A stretch of 7,449 nt of DNA from Actinomycetes bacterium (GCA_023462275.1 JAEWYD010000002.1:1-7449), one strand, 5' to 3'; shown: positions 1 to 6,147, numbered from the stretch's first letter. The notes: generated from the sequence alone by a model not told the origin. Program-made: numbers and translations.

Positions 1-904
1 TCGCCACGCTCCAGGTCGCGACCCGGTCGCAGCCGCACGACTCGCGGACGACCAGGGTGGCCGGCACGCGGGTGGGCGGCTCCGGGCGGTCGCCGCCGCG
101 CAGCCGGGCGACGAGGTGGGCGACGGCGAGCTCGCCCACGAGGTCGTGGTGCGGGTCGACAGTGGTGAGCCGCGGCGCGTTGCGGGCACCGCCCATGGTC
201 CGGTCGAACCCGACGACGGCGTGGTCCCGCGGGAGCACCGCGCCGGCCGCCTGGAGGCCGCGCACGAGCCCGATGGCCGCGAGGTCGGTCGCAGCGACGG
301 TGGCCGTCACGGGAGCGGTGGCACCGACGAGCAGCTCGGCCGCGTCGGCGCCGCCCTGCGCCGAGTTGCCCGCGGCGGGCAGGAACCAGGAGTCCTCCGG
401 CTCGATGCCGTGCGCGCGCAGCGTGGCGAGGTACGCCTCGTAGCGCTCGCGGACGTCGCCCTGTGCGAGGTCGCCGGCGAAGCCGATGCGCGTGTGCCCG
501 TGCCGGAGCAGGTGCTCGACGGCGGCCCGCGCCCCGCCGACGTTGTCCGGGCGCAGGACGGGCGCCCCGGCGGGCGGGTCGTCGGTCCCGACGAGCACCA
601 CCGGCCGCTCGCCCGCCACCAGCCGCGCGAGCCGGTCCGGGGGCAGCGCCTCGGTGATGACGACGATGCCGTCCATGATGCCGAGGCCGCCGCGGTCGCC
701 GGGCAGGGTCGTGCTGCGGTGCTTCTCGCGCGCCAGTCGGCCGGGGAACGTCTGCACGGCGACGACGCGCATGCCGGCGCGCGCGGCGGCGCGGGTGACA
801 CCTGCCACCACGCTCCCAAAGTAGAACCCGCCGACGAGTGGCGACACGACGCCGATCACCCGTCCGGCCCGCGCCTCGTCCCATCGATACGGCTGTGTGC
901 CCAT
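1..904 (-). CDS. LacI-type sugar-sensor protein without N-terminal HTH (partial, C-terminus outside window)
   Basis: Reading leftward from ATG at 904-902 gives 301 open codons to the window edge. The start is preceded by GAGGGG (913-918) with 8 nt spacing. Residues about 15-290 look like a LacI/GalR-type periplasmic-binding-protein fold: VIGVVSPLVGGFYFG (17-30), the linker-like VLRPDNVGGARAAVEHL (116-132), GHTRIGFAG (136-144), AVVGFDRT (229-236) and the closing strand LVVRESCGC (284-292). LacI repressors normally carry about 60 residues of HTH and hinge before this; here only about 15 residues precede it, and an in-frame TAG at 970-968 rules out a longer N-terminus. LVVRESCGC is a closing motif I associate with proteins that continue into a C-terminal output domain, often GGDEF; that part is not visible, so the output is unknown. 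It may sense a sugar and signal through that domain. It is divergent from the HTH-containing LacI gene at 1259. Confidence 0.85.
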   Translation of the reverse strand, partial: MGTQPYRWDEARAGRVIGVVSPLVGGFYFGSVVAGVTRAAARAGMRVVAVQTFPGRLAREKHRSTTLPGDRGGLGIMDGIVVITEALPPDRLARLVAGERPVVLVGTDDPPAGAPVLRPDNVGGARAAVEHLLRHGHTRIGFAGDLAQGDVRERYEAYLATLRAHGIEPEDSWFLPAAGNSAQGGADAAELLVGATAPVTATVAATDLAAIGLVRGLQAAGAVLPRDHAVVGFDRTMGGARNAPRLTTVDPHHDLVGELAVAHLVARLRGGDRPEPPTRVPATLVVRESCGCDRVATWSVA

Positions 905-964
905 GCCACTCGCCCCTCGTGGAATCAGCCGGCCGCGGGCGTCCTCGCCGGGCGCGGCCGCCTC

Positions 965-994
965 ACACTAGCGATGAGGAACGCCAAGGGACAA
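965..994 (-). promoter_or_regulatory. Candidate promoter for the HTH-less sensor gene
   Basis: On the minus strand TTGTCC (complement of 989-994) and TAGTGT (complement of 965-970) are separated by 18 nt. They match the -35 (4 of 6) and the TANNNT form of the -10. Transcription would start near 958-960, giving a leader of about 55 nt before the ATG at 904. The AACGGTT element at 993-999 overlaps the -35, where a repressor would block polymerase. This is read by eye, with no transcript evidence. Confidence 0.4.
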
Positions 995-999
995 CCGTT
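993..999 (-). promoter_or_regulatory. AACGGTT element, site E
   Basis: The plus strand reads AACCGTT, so the core AACGGTT is on the minus strand in the context GGCAACGGTTGTC. It overlaps by 2 bp the -35 of the candidate minus-strand promoter. It is one of five copies in the window, and the most divergent in its flanks. Confidence 0.45.
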
Positions 1000-1085
1000 G
1001 CCACAAGGCCGCGTGGGAGCGTATCCGGGCAGGTCGGAGGCTTGCGGGGAGACGACCTTGAATGCATCCCAGGTGTCCCGTGCTG

Positions 1086-1097
1086 AATTCATGAATT
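1086..1097. repeat. 12-bp perfect AT-rich palindrome
   Basis: AATTCATGAATT is self-complementary over all 12 bases and is immediately followed by the palindrome GTTAAC (1098-1103). It lies mid-way in the divergent region. In DNA this GC-rich, such a run is unlikely to be background; it could be a binding site for a dimeric regulator or simply melt easily. The protein is unknown. Confidence 0.5.
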
Positions 1098-1125
1098 GTT
1101 AACGATAGGCCGCGGCGATTATCGC

Positions 1126-1132
1126 AACGGTT
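1126..1132 (+). promoter_or_regulatory. AACGGTT element, site D
   Basis: AACGGTT in the context TCGCAACGGTTCGA; the outer CG/CG pair extends a quasi-palindrome centred on the CpG. It sits 28 bp upstream of the candidate -35 of the plus-strand LacI gene, and just downstream of a minus-strand TATACT. It could serve autoregulation of either divergent gene. Confidence 0.5.
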
Positions 1133-1180
1133 CGAAAGTATACCGAAAGCGCTGCACGTGTTGACCGGTCCAGGCTTTCG
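1133..1180. repeat. Three CGAAAG elements in the regulator promoter region
   Basis: CGAAAG occurs at 1133-1138 and 1144-1149 (11 bp apart, same face of the helix) and inverted, as CTTTCG, at 1175-1180 between the candidate -35 and -10 of the LacI gene. The middle copy runs into the palindrome AGCGCT (1148-1153). GAAAGC is a common style of half-site in LacI-family operators, so this may be a second operator type next to the AACGGTT element at 1126. Binding is inference. Confidence 0.4.
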
Positions 1181-1189
1181 GATGAGACT
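1161..1189 (+). promoter_or_regulatory. Candidate promoter for the plus-strand LacI repressor
   Basis: TTGACC (1161-1166) and GAGACT (1184-1189) are spaced by 17 nt. The -35 is a close match to TTGACA; the -10 is weak, keeping only A2 and T6 of TANNNT. Transcription would start around 1196, about 60 nt before the chosen start codon. An inverted CGAAAG (1175-1180) lies in the spacer, which suits repression. Confidence 0.4.
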
Positions 1190-1258
1190 CACCGTGCATC
1201 CGCGGGGGCGGTGCGGAGCCGGCGCACGTCGCCGGGGCTGAGGAACATGGGGGCGAAG

Positions 1259-2311
1259 ATGACCCGGACGAGCACGCGTGCGCACCATCGGCCGACGATC
1301 ACCGACGTGGCGCGAGCCGCAGGCGTCTCGACAGCGGTGGTGTCCTACGCGCTCAACGACCGGCCGGGAGTCTCCGCCGCGACGCGCGAGCGGGTCCTGC
1401 GGGTCGCCGAGGAGTTCGGCTGGCGGCCCAGCGTGGCGGCCCGGTCGGTGCGCTGCGGCACGCGCACGGTCGGCCTCGTCGTCACCTGCCGACCCGGCAC
1501 GCTCGCGGCCGAGGCGCACTTCCTCGAGTTCGTGACCGCGGCCACCGAGGTCGTCGCCGCGCGCGGCCTGAGCCTGGCGGTGCACGTGGCGGACGCCGAC
1601 GAGGACCTCGCCGAGACCTACCGCGAGTGGTGGGCGGAGCGGCGGTTCACGCTCATGGTCGTGCCCGACGTCCGCACCGACGACGAGCGCGTCGCCACCC
1701 TGCGCCGCCTCGGGGCGCCCGGCGTCGTGCTGGCCCCGGCCGCCGACGGCGAGGGCCTCGGCTGCGTGACCTTCGACGAGGAGCAGGTGGCCGAGCGGAT
1801 CGTCTCCGCCGCGGTCGAGCTGGGCCACCGTGCGATCGCCGCCGTGACCGGCCCCATGGACCTGCGCCGTACCCAGGCGCGCGTCGCCGCCCTGCGCACC
1901 GCCGCCGCACGGTCCGGCGTCCTGCTGGCGCACCGGGCGACCGACGCGAGCGTCGAGTCGGTCGCCGCCGCGACCCACGCGCTCCTGAGCGCGCCCGAGC
2001 GGCCGTCGCTCGTCGCCTACGACACGGACACCGGGGCGCTCGCCGGCCTCGACGTCGCACGCCGCTGCGGGCTCACCGTGCCCTGGGACGTGTCGATCAT
2101 CGCCATCGGCGACTCGGGCCTCTGTCGCCTCGCCATGCCACCGATCACCGTGCTGCCGCTGCCGATGGCCGCCCTCGGGACCGCCGTCGGGCAGTCGGTG
2201 CTCGCCGTGCTCGACGGCGACGGCGAGCGCACCGTCGTCGTCCCGGTGGGTGGGCTCGTCCTGCGCGGCAGCACCAGCCCGCACGTGCCGGTCGGCGCCC
2301 GAAACGGTTAG
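1259..2311 (+). CDS. LacI/GalR-family transcriptional repressor
   Basis: A 350-residue protein of ordinary length for LacI repressors. The N-terminal HTH begins PTITDVARAAGVS (12-24), with recognition helix STAVVSYALN (24-33) and hinge-helix segment PSVAARSVR (57-65). The effector-binding core runs from about 70 to 340, with TVGLVVT, IIAIGDSGLCRL and the closing VGGLVLRGS visible. The position of the LacI hinge leucine (Leu56) is Val64 here. The protein most likely represses the downstream cellulase genes and itself, with release by a cello-oligosaccharide; that is inferred from position, not shown. The start is uncertain: ATG 1259 has a GGGGG tract 5 nt before it; ATG 1247 has AGG only 3 nt upstream; GTG 1211 is also in frame. 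The stop codon lies inside an AACGGTT element that probably serves the GH12 gene. Confidence 0.88.
   Translation: MTRTSTRAHHRPTITDVARAAGVSTAVVSYALNDRPGVSAATRERVLRVAEEFGWRPSVAARSVRCGTRTVGLVVTCRPGTLAAEAHFLEFVTAATEVVAARGLSLAVHVADADEDLAETYREWWAERRFTLMVVPDVRTDDERVATLRRLGAPGVVLAPAADGEGLGCVTFDEEQVAERIVSAAVELGHRAIAAVTGPMDLRRTQARVAALRTAAARSGVLLAHRATDASVESVAAATHALLSAPERPSLVAYDTDTGALAGLDVARRCGLTVPWDVSIIAIGDSGLCRLAMPPITVLPLPMAALGTAVGQSVLAVLDGDGERTVVVPVGGLVLRGSTSPHVPVGARNG
2303..2309 (+). promoter_or_regulatory. AACGGTT element, site A (upstream of GH12)
   Basis: AACGGTT in the context CGAAACGGTTAG. It overlaps the last codons and TAG stop of the LacI gene and ends 125 nt before the GH12 start. It shares the eight bases AAACGGTT with the elements before GH6 and the LPMO. 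It is a candidate operator for the GH12 gene. No convincing -35/-10 pair is visible nearby. Confidence 0.5.
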
Positions 2312-2318
2312 GTGCGGC

Positions 2319-2343
2319 CTCTCGACGGGCGTCCCGCCGAGGG
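2319..2343 (+). terminator. Possible hairpin after the LacI gene
   Basis: CTCG-A-CGGG (2321-2329) pairs with CCCG-C-CGAG (2333-2341) around a CGT loop, with one A/C mismatch and weak outer extension to 2319/2343. It starts 8 nt after the LacI stop. There is no T-run. It is weaker than the two hairpins downstream of GH12 and GH6, and could instead be a leader structure if the GH12 promoter lies further upstream. Confidence 0.35.
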
Positions 2344-2434
2344 TGCGCCGTAGCGTCGGGCGTCGCGGCCGCGCCGGCGCGGGGGGCCGCGGCTGCTCCC
2401 ACCCCACCCCGCGCCCCGACCCTCTGGGGGTTCC

Positions 2435-3583
2435 ATGCGACGCACCGTCGCCTGGCTGCTCGGTGCCGCGCTCGTCGCGGGCACCGGCATCGGCCTCGCC
2501 GCAGCTCCGCCGGCGCAGGCCGCCACGCAGATCTGCGAGCAGTACGGCAGCGCCACCATCCAGGGTGGGCGCTACGTCGTGCAGAACAACCGCTGGGGCA
2601 CGTCCGACACCCAGTGCATCACCCCGACGAGCACCGGCTTCACGGTCGACCGCGCCGACGGCAGCGTGGCGACGAACGGCGCCCCGAAGTCGTACCCGTC
2701 CGTGTTCTTCGGCTGCCACTACGGCAACTGCAGCGACACCGGCGGGCTGCTCCCGGTCACGGGCCTGCAGGCCTCCGACCAGCGCTTCCGCCAGCTGACC
2801 ACGAGCGTCACCATGCGCTACCCGTCGTCGGGCACGTACGACGCCGCGTACGACATCTGGTTCAACAAGAGCCAGCCGTCGGCAACGACGGGCCAGAACG
2901 ACGGCGCCGAGCTCATGGTGTGGCTCAACCACACCGGCTCGATCCAGCCCATCGGCTCGCGCGTCGGCACGGCGAGCATCGCCGGGGCGACGTGGGACGT
3001 CTGGTACGGCAGCAGCGGCTGGAACGTCATCTCCTACGTCCGACAGCAGACGACGTCCTCGGCGACCTTCGCCGTCGCGGACTTCTGGGACGACGTCGTG
3101 CGGCGCGGCTACGGCTCCACGAGCTGGTACCTGACGAGCATCCAGGCCGGCTTCGAGCCGTGGGTCGGCGGCGCCGGCCTCGCGGTCGACAGCTTCTCCG
3201 TGCAGTCCGGGAGCACCCCGACGCCCACGCCCACGCCCACGCCGACCCCGACGCCCACGCCGACCCCGACGCCGACCCCGACGCCGGGCGCCGCCTGCAG
3301 CGCGACGTACACGACGGTGAACTCGTGGGGCTCCGGCTTCCAGGGTCAGGTGACGGTGCGCAACACCGGCACGACGGCGCTGTCCGGCTGGAACGTCGGC
3401 TGGACCTTCTCCGGTGGCCAGGCCATCAGCAACGCGTGGAACGCGACCGTGTCCCAGAGCGGCTCGGCCGTGACCGCCCGCAACGCCGCGTACAACGGGT
3501 CGCTCGCGGCGGGGGCCAGCACCACCTTCGGCTTCGTGGCGAACGGCTCCGCGCCGTCGTCGGCGACGCTCACCTGCGGCTGA
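2435..3583 (+). CDS. Secreted GH12 endo-beta-1,4-glucanase with Thr-Pro linker and CBM2
   Basis: A 382-residue precursor predicted to cut internal beta-1,4 bonds of cellulose or related beta-glucans outside the cell with retention of configuration. Signal peptide 1-29 (MRRT, hydrophobic core, APPAQA then cleavage). GH12 domain about 30-258: CEQYG and YVVQNNRWGTS near the start are typical of Streptomyces CelB-like GH12. The likely nucleophile is Glu159 in GAELMVWLN and the acid/base Glu241 in QAGFEPWVGG. Cys34/61 and Cys94/99 probably form disulfides. Linker 261-284 is twelve Thr-Pro pairs. CBM2 about 287-382, bounded by Cys288 and Cys381. Of the three flat-face aromatics of CBM2a, two are Trp (298, 335) and the third is Tyr353. 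The start ATG is preceded by GGGGG (2426-2430) at 4 nt, a weak Shine-Dalgarno; no better start keeps the signal peptide. A strong hairpin follows. Some GH12 enzymes act on xyloglucan, so exact specificity is open. Confidence 0.95.
   Translation: MRRTVAWLLGAALVAGTGIGLAAAPPAQAATQICEQYGSATIQGGRYVVQNNRWGTSDTQCITPTSTGFTVDRADGSVATNGAPKSYPSVFFGCHYGNCSDTGGLLPVTGLQASDQRFRQLTTSVTMRYPSSGTYDAAYDIWFNKSQPSATTGQNDGAELMVWLNHTGSIQPIGSRVGTASIAGATWDVWYGSSGWNVISYVRQQTTSSATFAVADFWDDVVRRGYGSTSWYLTSIQAGFEPWVGGAGLAVDSFSVQSGSTPTPTPTPTPTPTPTPTPTPTPTPGAACSATYTTVNSWGSGFQGQVTVRNTGTTALSGWNVGWTFSGGQAISNAWNATVSQSGSAVTARNAAYNGSLAAGASTTFGFVANGSAPSSATLTCG
3215..3286 (+). repeat. Tandem Thr-Pro linker repeat in GH12 gene
   Basis: Twelve consecutive 6-bp units (ACS CCS, S = C or G) encode the flexible Thr-Pro linker. 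The low-complexity tract is prone to length change by slippage and makes a spurious Gly-Val open frame on the other strand. Such linkers are commonly O-glycosylated in actinobacterial cellulases. Confidence 0.9.
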
Positions 3584-3596
3584 CGAGCCGGCCGTG

Positions 3597-3628
3597 ACGG
3601 CCCGGGTCCCCCCAGGGGCCCGGGCCGT
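3597..3628 (+). terminator. Strong GC hairpin after GH12 gene
   Basis: ACGGCCCGGG (3597-3606) pairs perfectly with CCCGGGCCGT (3619-3628). CCCC (3608-3611) pairs inside with GGGG (3615-3618) around a CCA loop. It begins 13 nt after the stop. It lacks a U-tract, as is frequent for actinobacterial terminators, so it may end transcription or protect the 3' end. Confidence 0.7.
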
Positions 3629-3663
3629 CCGTGTGTCCGCCGACGACCCTGCCTGCGCCCGCC

Positions 3664-3718
3664 GAGGCCGTCCCGACGCCATCCCGAGGCCGTCCCCAGG
3701 CCGTCCCGAGGCCGTCCG
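3664..3718 (+). repeat. Five-copy 11-bp tandem repeat upstream of GH6
   Basis: Five abutting 11-bp units: GAGGCCGTCCC (3664), GACGCCATCCC (3675), GAGGCCGTCCC (3686), CAGGCCGTCCC (3697) and GAGGCCGTCCG (3708). Units 1 and 3 are identical; the others differ by one or two bases. The array ends 1 bp before the CelR-like palindrome at 3720. The period is close to one helical turn, so identical bases face the same side of the DNA. It is non-coding and unique in the window. Confidence 0.85.
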
Positions 3719-3719
3719 G

Positions 3720-3733
3720 CGGGAGCGTTCCCA
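3720..3733 (+). promoter_or_regulatory. CelR/CebR-like operator upstream of GH6
   Basis: CGGGAGCGTTCCCA matches the established CelR/CebR palindrome TGGGAGCGCTCCCA (Thermobifida, Streptomyces) at 12 of 14 positions and keeps the dyad GGGA/TCCC. It lies 132 nt before the chosen GH6 start. In those organisms cellobiose relieves repression at such sites. A host CebR/CelR homologue is assumed and is not seen in this window unless it is the LacI gene at 1259. Confidence 0.6.
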
Positions 3734-3747
3734 CGGGTCCGTGCCCC

Positions 3748-3758
3748 TAAACGGTTCG
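3748..3758 (+). promoter_or_regulatory. AACGGTT element, site B (upstream of GH6)
   Basis: TAAACGGTTCG, identical over 11 bases to the element before the LPMO gene (6269-6279). It lies 14 bp downstream of the CelR-like box; its AACGGTT core ends 109 nt before the GH6 start. It is a candidate operator; TAAAC could alternatively be part of a -10 region, though no matching -35 is clear. Confidence 0.55.
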
Positions 3759-3855
3759 CACGCCTGACGGCCCCTCCGCCCGGTGCGACGCTCGCAGCGG
3801 TCGCCGTGGATCAGTGGCGGCCGGCGCCGGCGTCGTCGGCGCGTCGTTCGATCCT

Positions 3856-3860
3856 GGAGG
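3856..3860 (+). promoter_or_regulatory. Ribosome binding site deciding the GH6 start
   Basis: GGAGG stands 5 nt before GTG 3866, 11 nt before ATG 3872 and 14 nt before ATG 3875. It excludes the in-frame ATG at 3806, which lies upstream of the site and would add charged residues in front of the signal peptide. GTG 3866 has the best spacing; ATG 3872 is a close alternative and changes only two residues. Confidence 0.7.
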
Positions 3861-3865
3861 TTTGC

Positions 3866-6133
3866 GTGTCGATGATGACCGCGCGGCGCAAGGTCGCCGC
3901 CGTAGTCGCCCCCGCCGCGGTGCTCGCCACCGTCGGCGTGGGCCTGGCGGGGCCGGCGGAGGCCGCCCCGACGCACGTGGACAACCCGTTCGTGGGCGCC
4001 ACGTGGTACGTCAACGAGAACTGGTCGGCCAACGTCGAGTCCGCGGCCGCCAACGCCGGCGGCACGCTCGGCCAGCAGATGATGGCGATCGCCGACGAGC
4101 CGACCTTCGTCTGGATGGACCGGATCAGCGCCATCACGGGCAACGCCGACGGCCCCGGCCTGCGTGCCCAGCTCGACGCCGCGCTCGCGCAGAAGCAGTC
4201 GGGCACGCCGCTCGTCTTCGGCATCGTCATCTACGACCTGCCGGGCCGTGACTGCTACGCCCTGGCCTCGAACGGCGAGCTGCCGGCCACCGACGCCGGC
4301 CTCGAGCGCTACAAGAGCGAGTACATCGACGCGATCGCGGACATGCTGTCGGAGTCGCAGTACCAGGACATCCGCTTCGCCGCCGTCATCGAGCCCGACT
4401 CGCTGCCCAACCTCGTGACGAACAGCAGCGAGGCCAAGTGCGCCCAGGCCGCCCCGTACTACAAGGCCGGCGTGAAGTACGCGCTCGACGAGCTGCACGC
4501 GATCCCGAACGTGTACACGTACATCGACGCGGCGCACTCCGGCTGGCTCGGCTGGGACAGCAACCTCGGCCCGGCCATCCAGACCTTCGCCGACGTCGCC
4601 AAGTCGACCAAGGCCGGCTTCGCCTCCGTCGACGGCTTCGTGACCAACACGGCCAACTCGACGCCGCTGAAGGAGCCGTTCCTCACCAACTCCAGCCTGA
4701 ACGTCGGCGGCAACCCGGTGCGGTCGGCGTCCTACTACGAGTGGAACCCGTACTTCGACGAGGCCACCTTCACCGCGGCGTTCTACGACAAGGCCGTGGC
4801 CGCGGGCTTCCCGAGCTCGATCGGCATGCTCGTCGACACCAGCCGCAACGGCTGGGGCGGCGCCAACCGTCCGACGGCCGTCTCCACGAGCACGGACCTC
4901 AACACCTACGTGAACCAGTCCCGCGTGGACCGGCGCACCCACCGCGGCGCGTGGTGCAACCCGCTGGGTGCGGGCATCGGTGAGCGTCCGACGGCGGCGC
5001 CCAGCGGCTACGCCCACATGGACGCCTTCGTCTGGGTGAAGCCCCCGGGGGAGTCCGACGGCGCGTCCAGCGAGATCCCGAACGACCAGGGCAAGAGCTT
5101 CGACCGCATGTGCGACCCGACGTTCAACTCGCCCAAGCTGAGCGGCCTGCTGACCGGCGCGACGCCTGACGCCCCGCTCTCCGGCCAGTGGTTCGAGGCG
5201 CAGTTCCGCACCCTCGTCGCGAACGCCTACCCGGCCATCACGCCGGGCGGCACCCCCGACCCGGACACGTCCGCCCCGACCGCGCCCGGCACGCCGACGG
5301 CGTCGTCGATCACGGCGACGGGCGCGCACCTGGCCTGGACCGCCTCGACGGACAACCGCGCCGTGACGGGCTACACCGTCCGCAACGCGGCCACCGGGGA
5401 GACCCTCGCCACGTCGTCGACGAACTCCGTGGACCTCACGGGCCTGACGCCGTCCACCGCGTACCGCGTGACGGTCGTGGCCCGCGATGCGGCGGGCAAC
5501 GTCTCCTCGGCGTCGTCGGCCGGATCGTTCACGACGACGAGCGGCGGCGACACGGGTGACACCCAGGCACCGACGGCCCCGGGAGCCCCGGCGGCGTCGT
5601 CCATCACCTCGACGTCGGCCACGATCTCGTGGACGGCCTCGACGGACAACGTGGGCGTGACCCGCTACGACGTCGTCGACGCGAACGGGACCGTGCTCGG
5701 CACCTCGACCTCGACGCGCGTCTCGCTCACCGGCCTGACGGCGAACACCGCGTACGCGCTGCGGGTCATCGCCCGCGACGCGGCCGGCAACACGTCGGCG
5801 CCGTCGACGGTGTCGTTCACCACGACCGGTGGTTCGACGGGCGGCTGCACGGCCGCGCTGACGATCGCCAGCTCGTGGGGCAGCGGCTACCAGGCGACCG
5901 TCACCGTGACGGCCGGTGCGGCGATCAAGGGCTGGTCGACGGCGCTCGCGCTGCCGAGCGGCGGCTCCGTCGCCCAGCTGTGGAACGGCTCGGTGTCGGG
6001 CTCCGGCAGCTCGCTCACCGTGGCGAACCTCTCCTGGAACGGCACGCTGTCGACCGGGGCCTCGGCCTCGTACGGCTTCATCGGCGCGGGCCCGGTGCCC
6101 TCGCCGGGTGCCGTGACCTGCACCGCCAGCTGA
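3866..6133 (+). CDS. Secreted GH6 exo-cellulase (cellobiohydrolase, CbhA/Cel6B-like) with two FnIII domains and CBM2
   Basis: About 755 residues, predicted to release cellobiose from non-reducing cellulose ends with inversion. Signal peptide 1-33 (TARRK, hydrophobic core, GPAEA then APTHVDNP). GH6 domain about 34-460. Visible landmarks: WMDRIS (Asp85), the family signature VIYDLPGRDC with likely catalytic acid Asp129, the second signature VIEPDSLPN (175-183), LVDTSRNGWGG (322-332) and VKPPGESDG (391-399). Cys130/192 and Cys364/416 are likely disulfides. The residue after RDC is Tyr131, where I recall small residues or Phe. FnIII domains lie at about 467-557 and 565-656, both with WTASTDN and ending in SFTTT. 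CBM2 about 661-755, with Cys661/752 and all three face Trp present (671, 706, 724). From memory, C. fimi CbhA has the same order with three FnIII copies. The assignment as exo- rather than endo-acting rests on that resemblance. Confidence 0.95.
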   Translation: MSMMTARRKVAAVVAPAAVLATVGVGLAGPAEAAPTHVDNPFVGATWYVNENWSANVESAAANAGGTLGQQMMAIADEPTFVWMDRISAITGNADGPGLRAQLDAALAQKQSGTPLVFGIVIYDLPGRDCYALASNGELPATDAGLERYKSEYIDAIADMLSESQYQDIRFAAVIEPDSLPNLVTNSSEAKCAQAAPYYKAGVKYALDELHAIPNVYTYIDAAHSGWLGWDSNLGPAIQTFADVAKSTKAGFASVDGFVTNTANSTPLKEPFLTNSSLNVGGNPVRSASYYEWNPYFDEATFTAAFYDKAVAAGFPSSIGMLVDTSRNGWGGANRPTAVSTSTDLNTYVNQSRVDRRTHRGAWCNPLGAGIGERPTAAPSGYAHMDAFVWVKPPGESDGASSEIPNDQGKSFDRMCDPTFNSPKLSGLLTGATPDAPLSGQWFEAQFRTLVANAYPAITPGGTPDPDTSAPTAPGTPTASSITATGAHLAWTASTDNRAVTGYTVRNAATGETLATSSTNSVDLTGLTPSTAYRVTVVARDAAGNVSSASSAGSFTTTSGGDTGDTQAPTAPGAPAASSITSTSATISWTASTDNVGVTRYDVVDANGTVLGTSTSTRVSLTGLTANTAYALRVIARDAAGNTSAPSTVSFTTTGGSTGGCTAALTIASSWGSGYQATVTVTAGAAIKGWSTALALPSGGSVAQLWNGSVSGSGSSLTVANLSWNGTLSTGASASYGFIGAGPVPSPGAVTCTAS

Positions 6134-6147
6134 GCTGACGCCCGACG

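Larger units (their letters stand above)
905..1258. other. Divergent regulatory intergenic region
   Basis: This 354-bp gap separates the two sensor/regulator genes, and I see no convincing small gene in it. It holds a candidate minus-strand promoter (965-994), two AACGGTT elements (993-999 and 1126-1132), a TGGGAGCG half-site at 1014-1021 that matches half of the CelR/CebR palindrome, and a 12-bp AT-rich palindrome (1086-1097). It also holds three CGAAAG elements (1133-1138 and 1144-1149 on plus, 1175-1180 on minus) and a candidate plus-strand promoter (1161-1189). The stretch 1083-1145 is much more AT-rich than its surroundings, as expected of promoter DNA in such a genome. A second minus-strand -10-like hexamer, TATACT, is the complement of 1137-1142, but it lacks a good -35. 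Confidence 0.7.

Noticed and set aside
811..818. CGCTCCCA, half of a CelR/CebR site, inside the sensor gene
   Set aside because: Only one half is present (8 of 14 over the full site), it is inside coding sequence, and an 8-mer like this is expected by chance in GC-rich DNA.
116..1102. Open frame on the plus strand across the sensor gene and intergenic region
   Set aside because: No ribosome site or recognisable domain, and its codons are the reverse complement of a clear LacI-type sensor reading the other way.
3109..3312. Minus-strand frame with a Gly-Val repeat
   Set aside because: It is the complement of the Thr-Pro linker repeat; there is no start context or family resemblance.
1627..3597. 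Plus-strand open frame bridging the LacI and GH12 genes
   Set aside because: It is rich in Arg, Gly, Ala and Pro with no domain, and is frame-shifted against two genes with strong family motifs.
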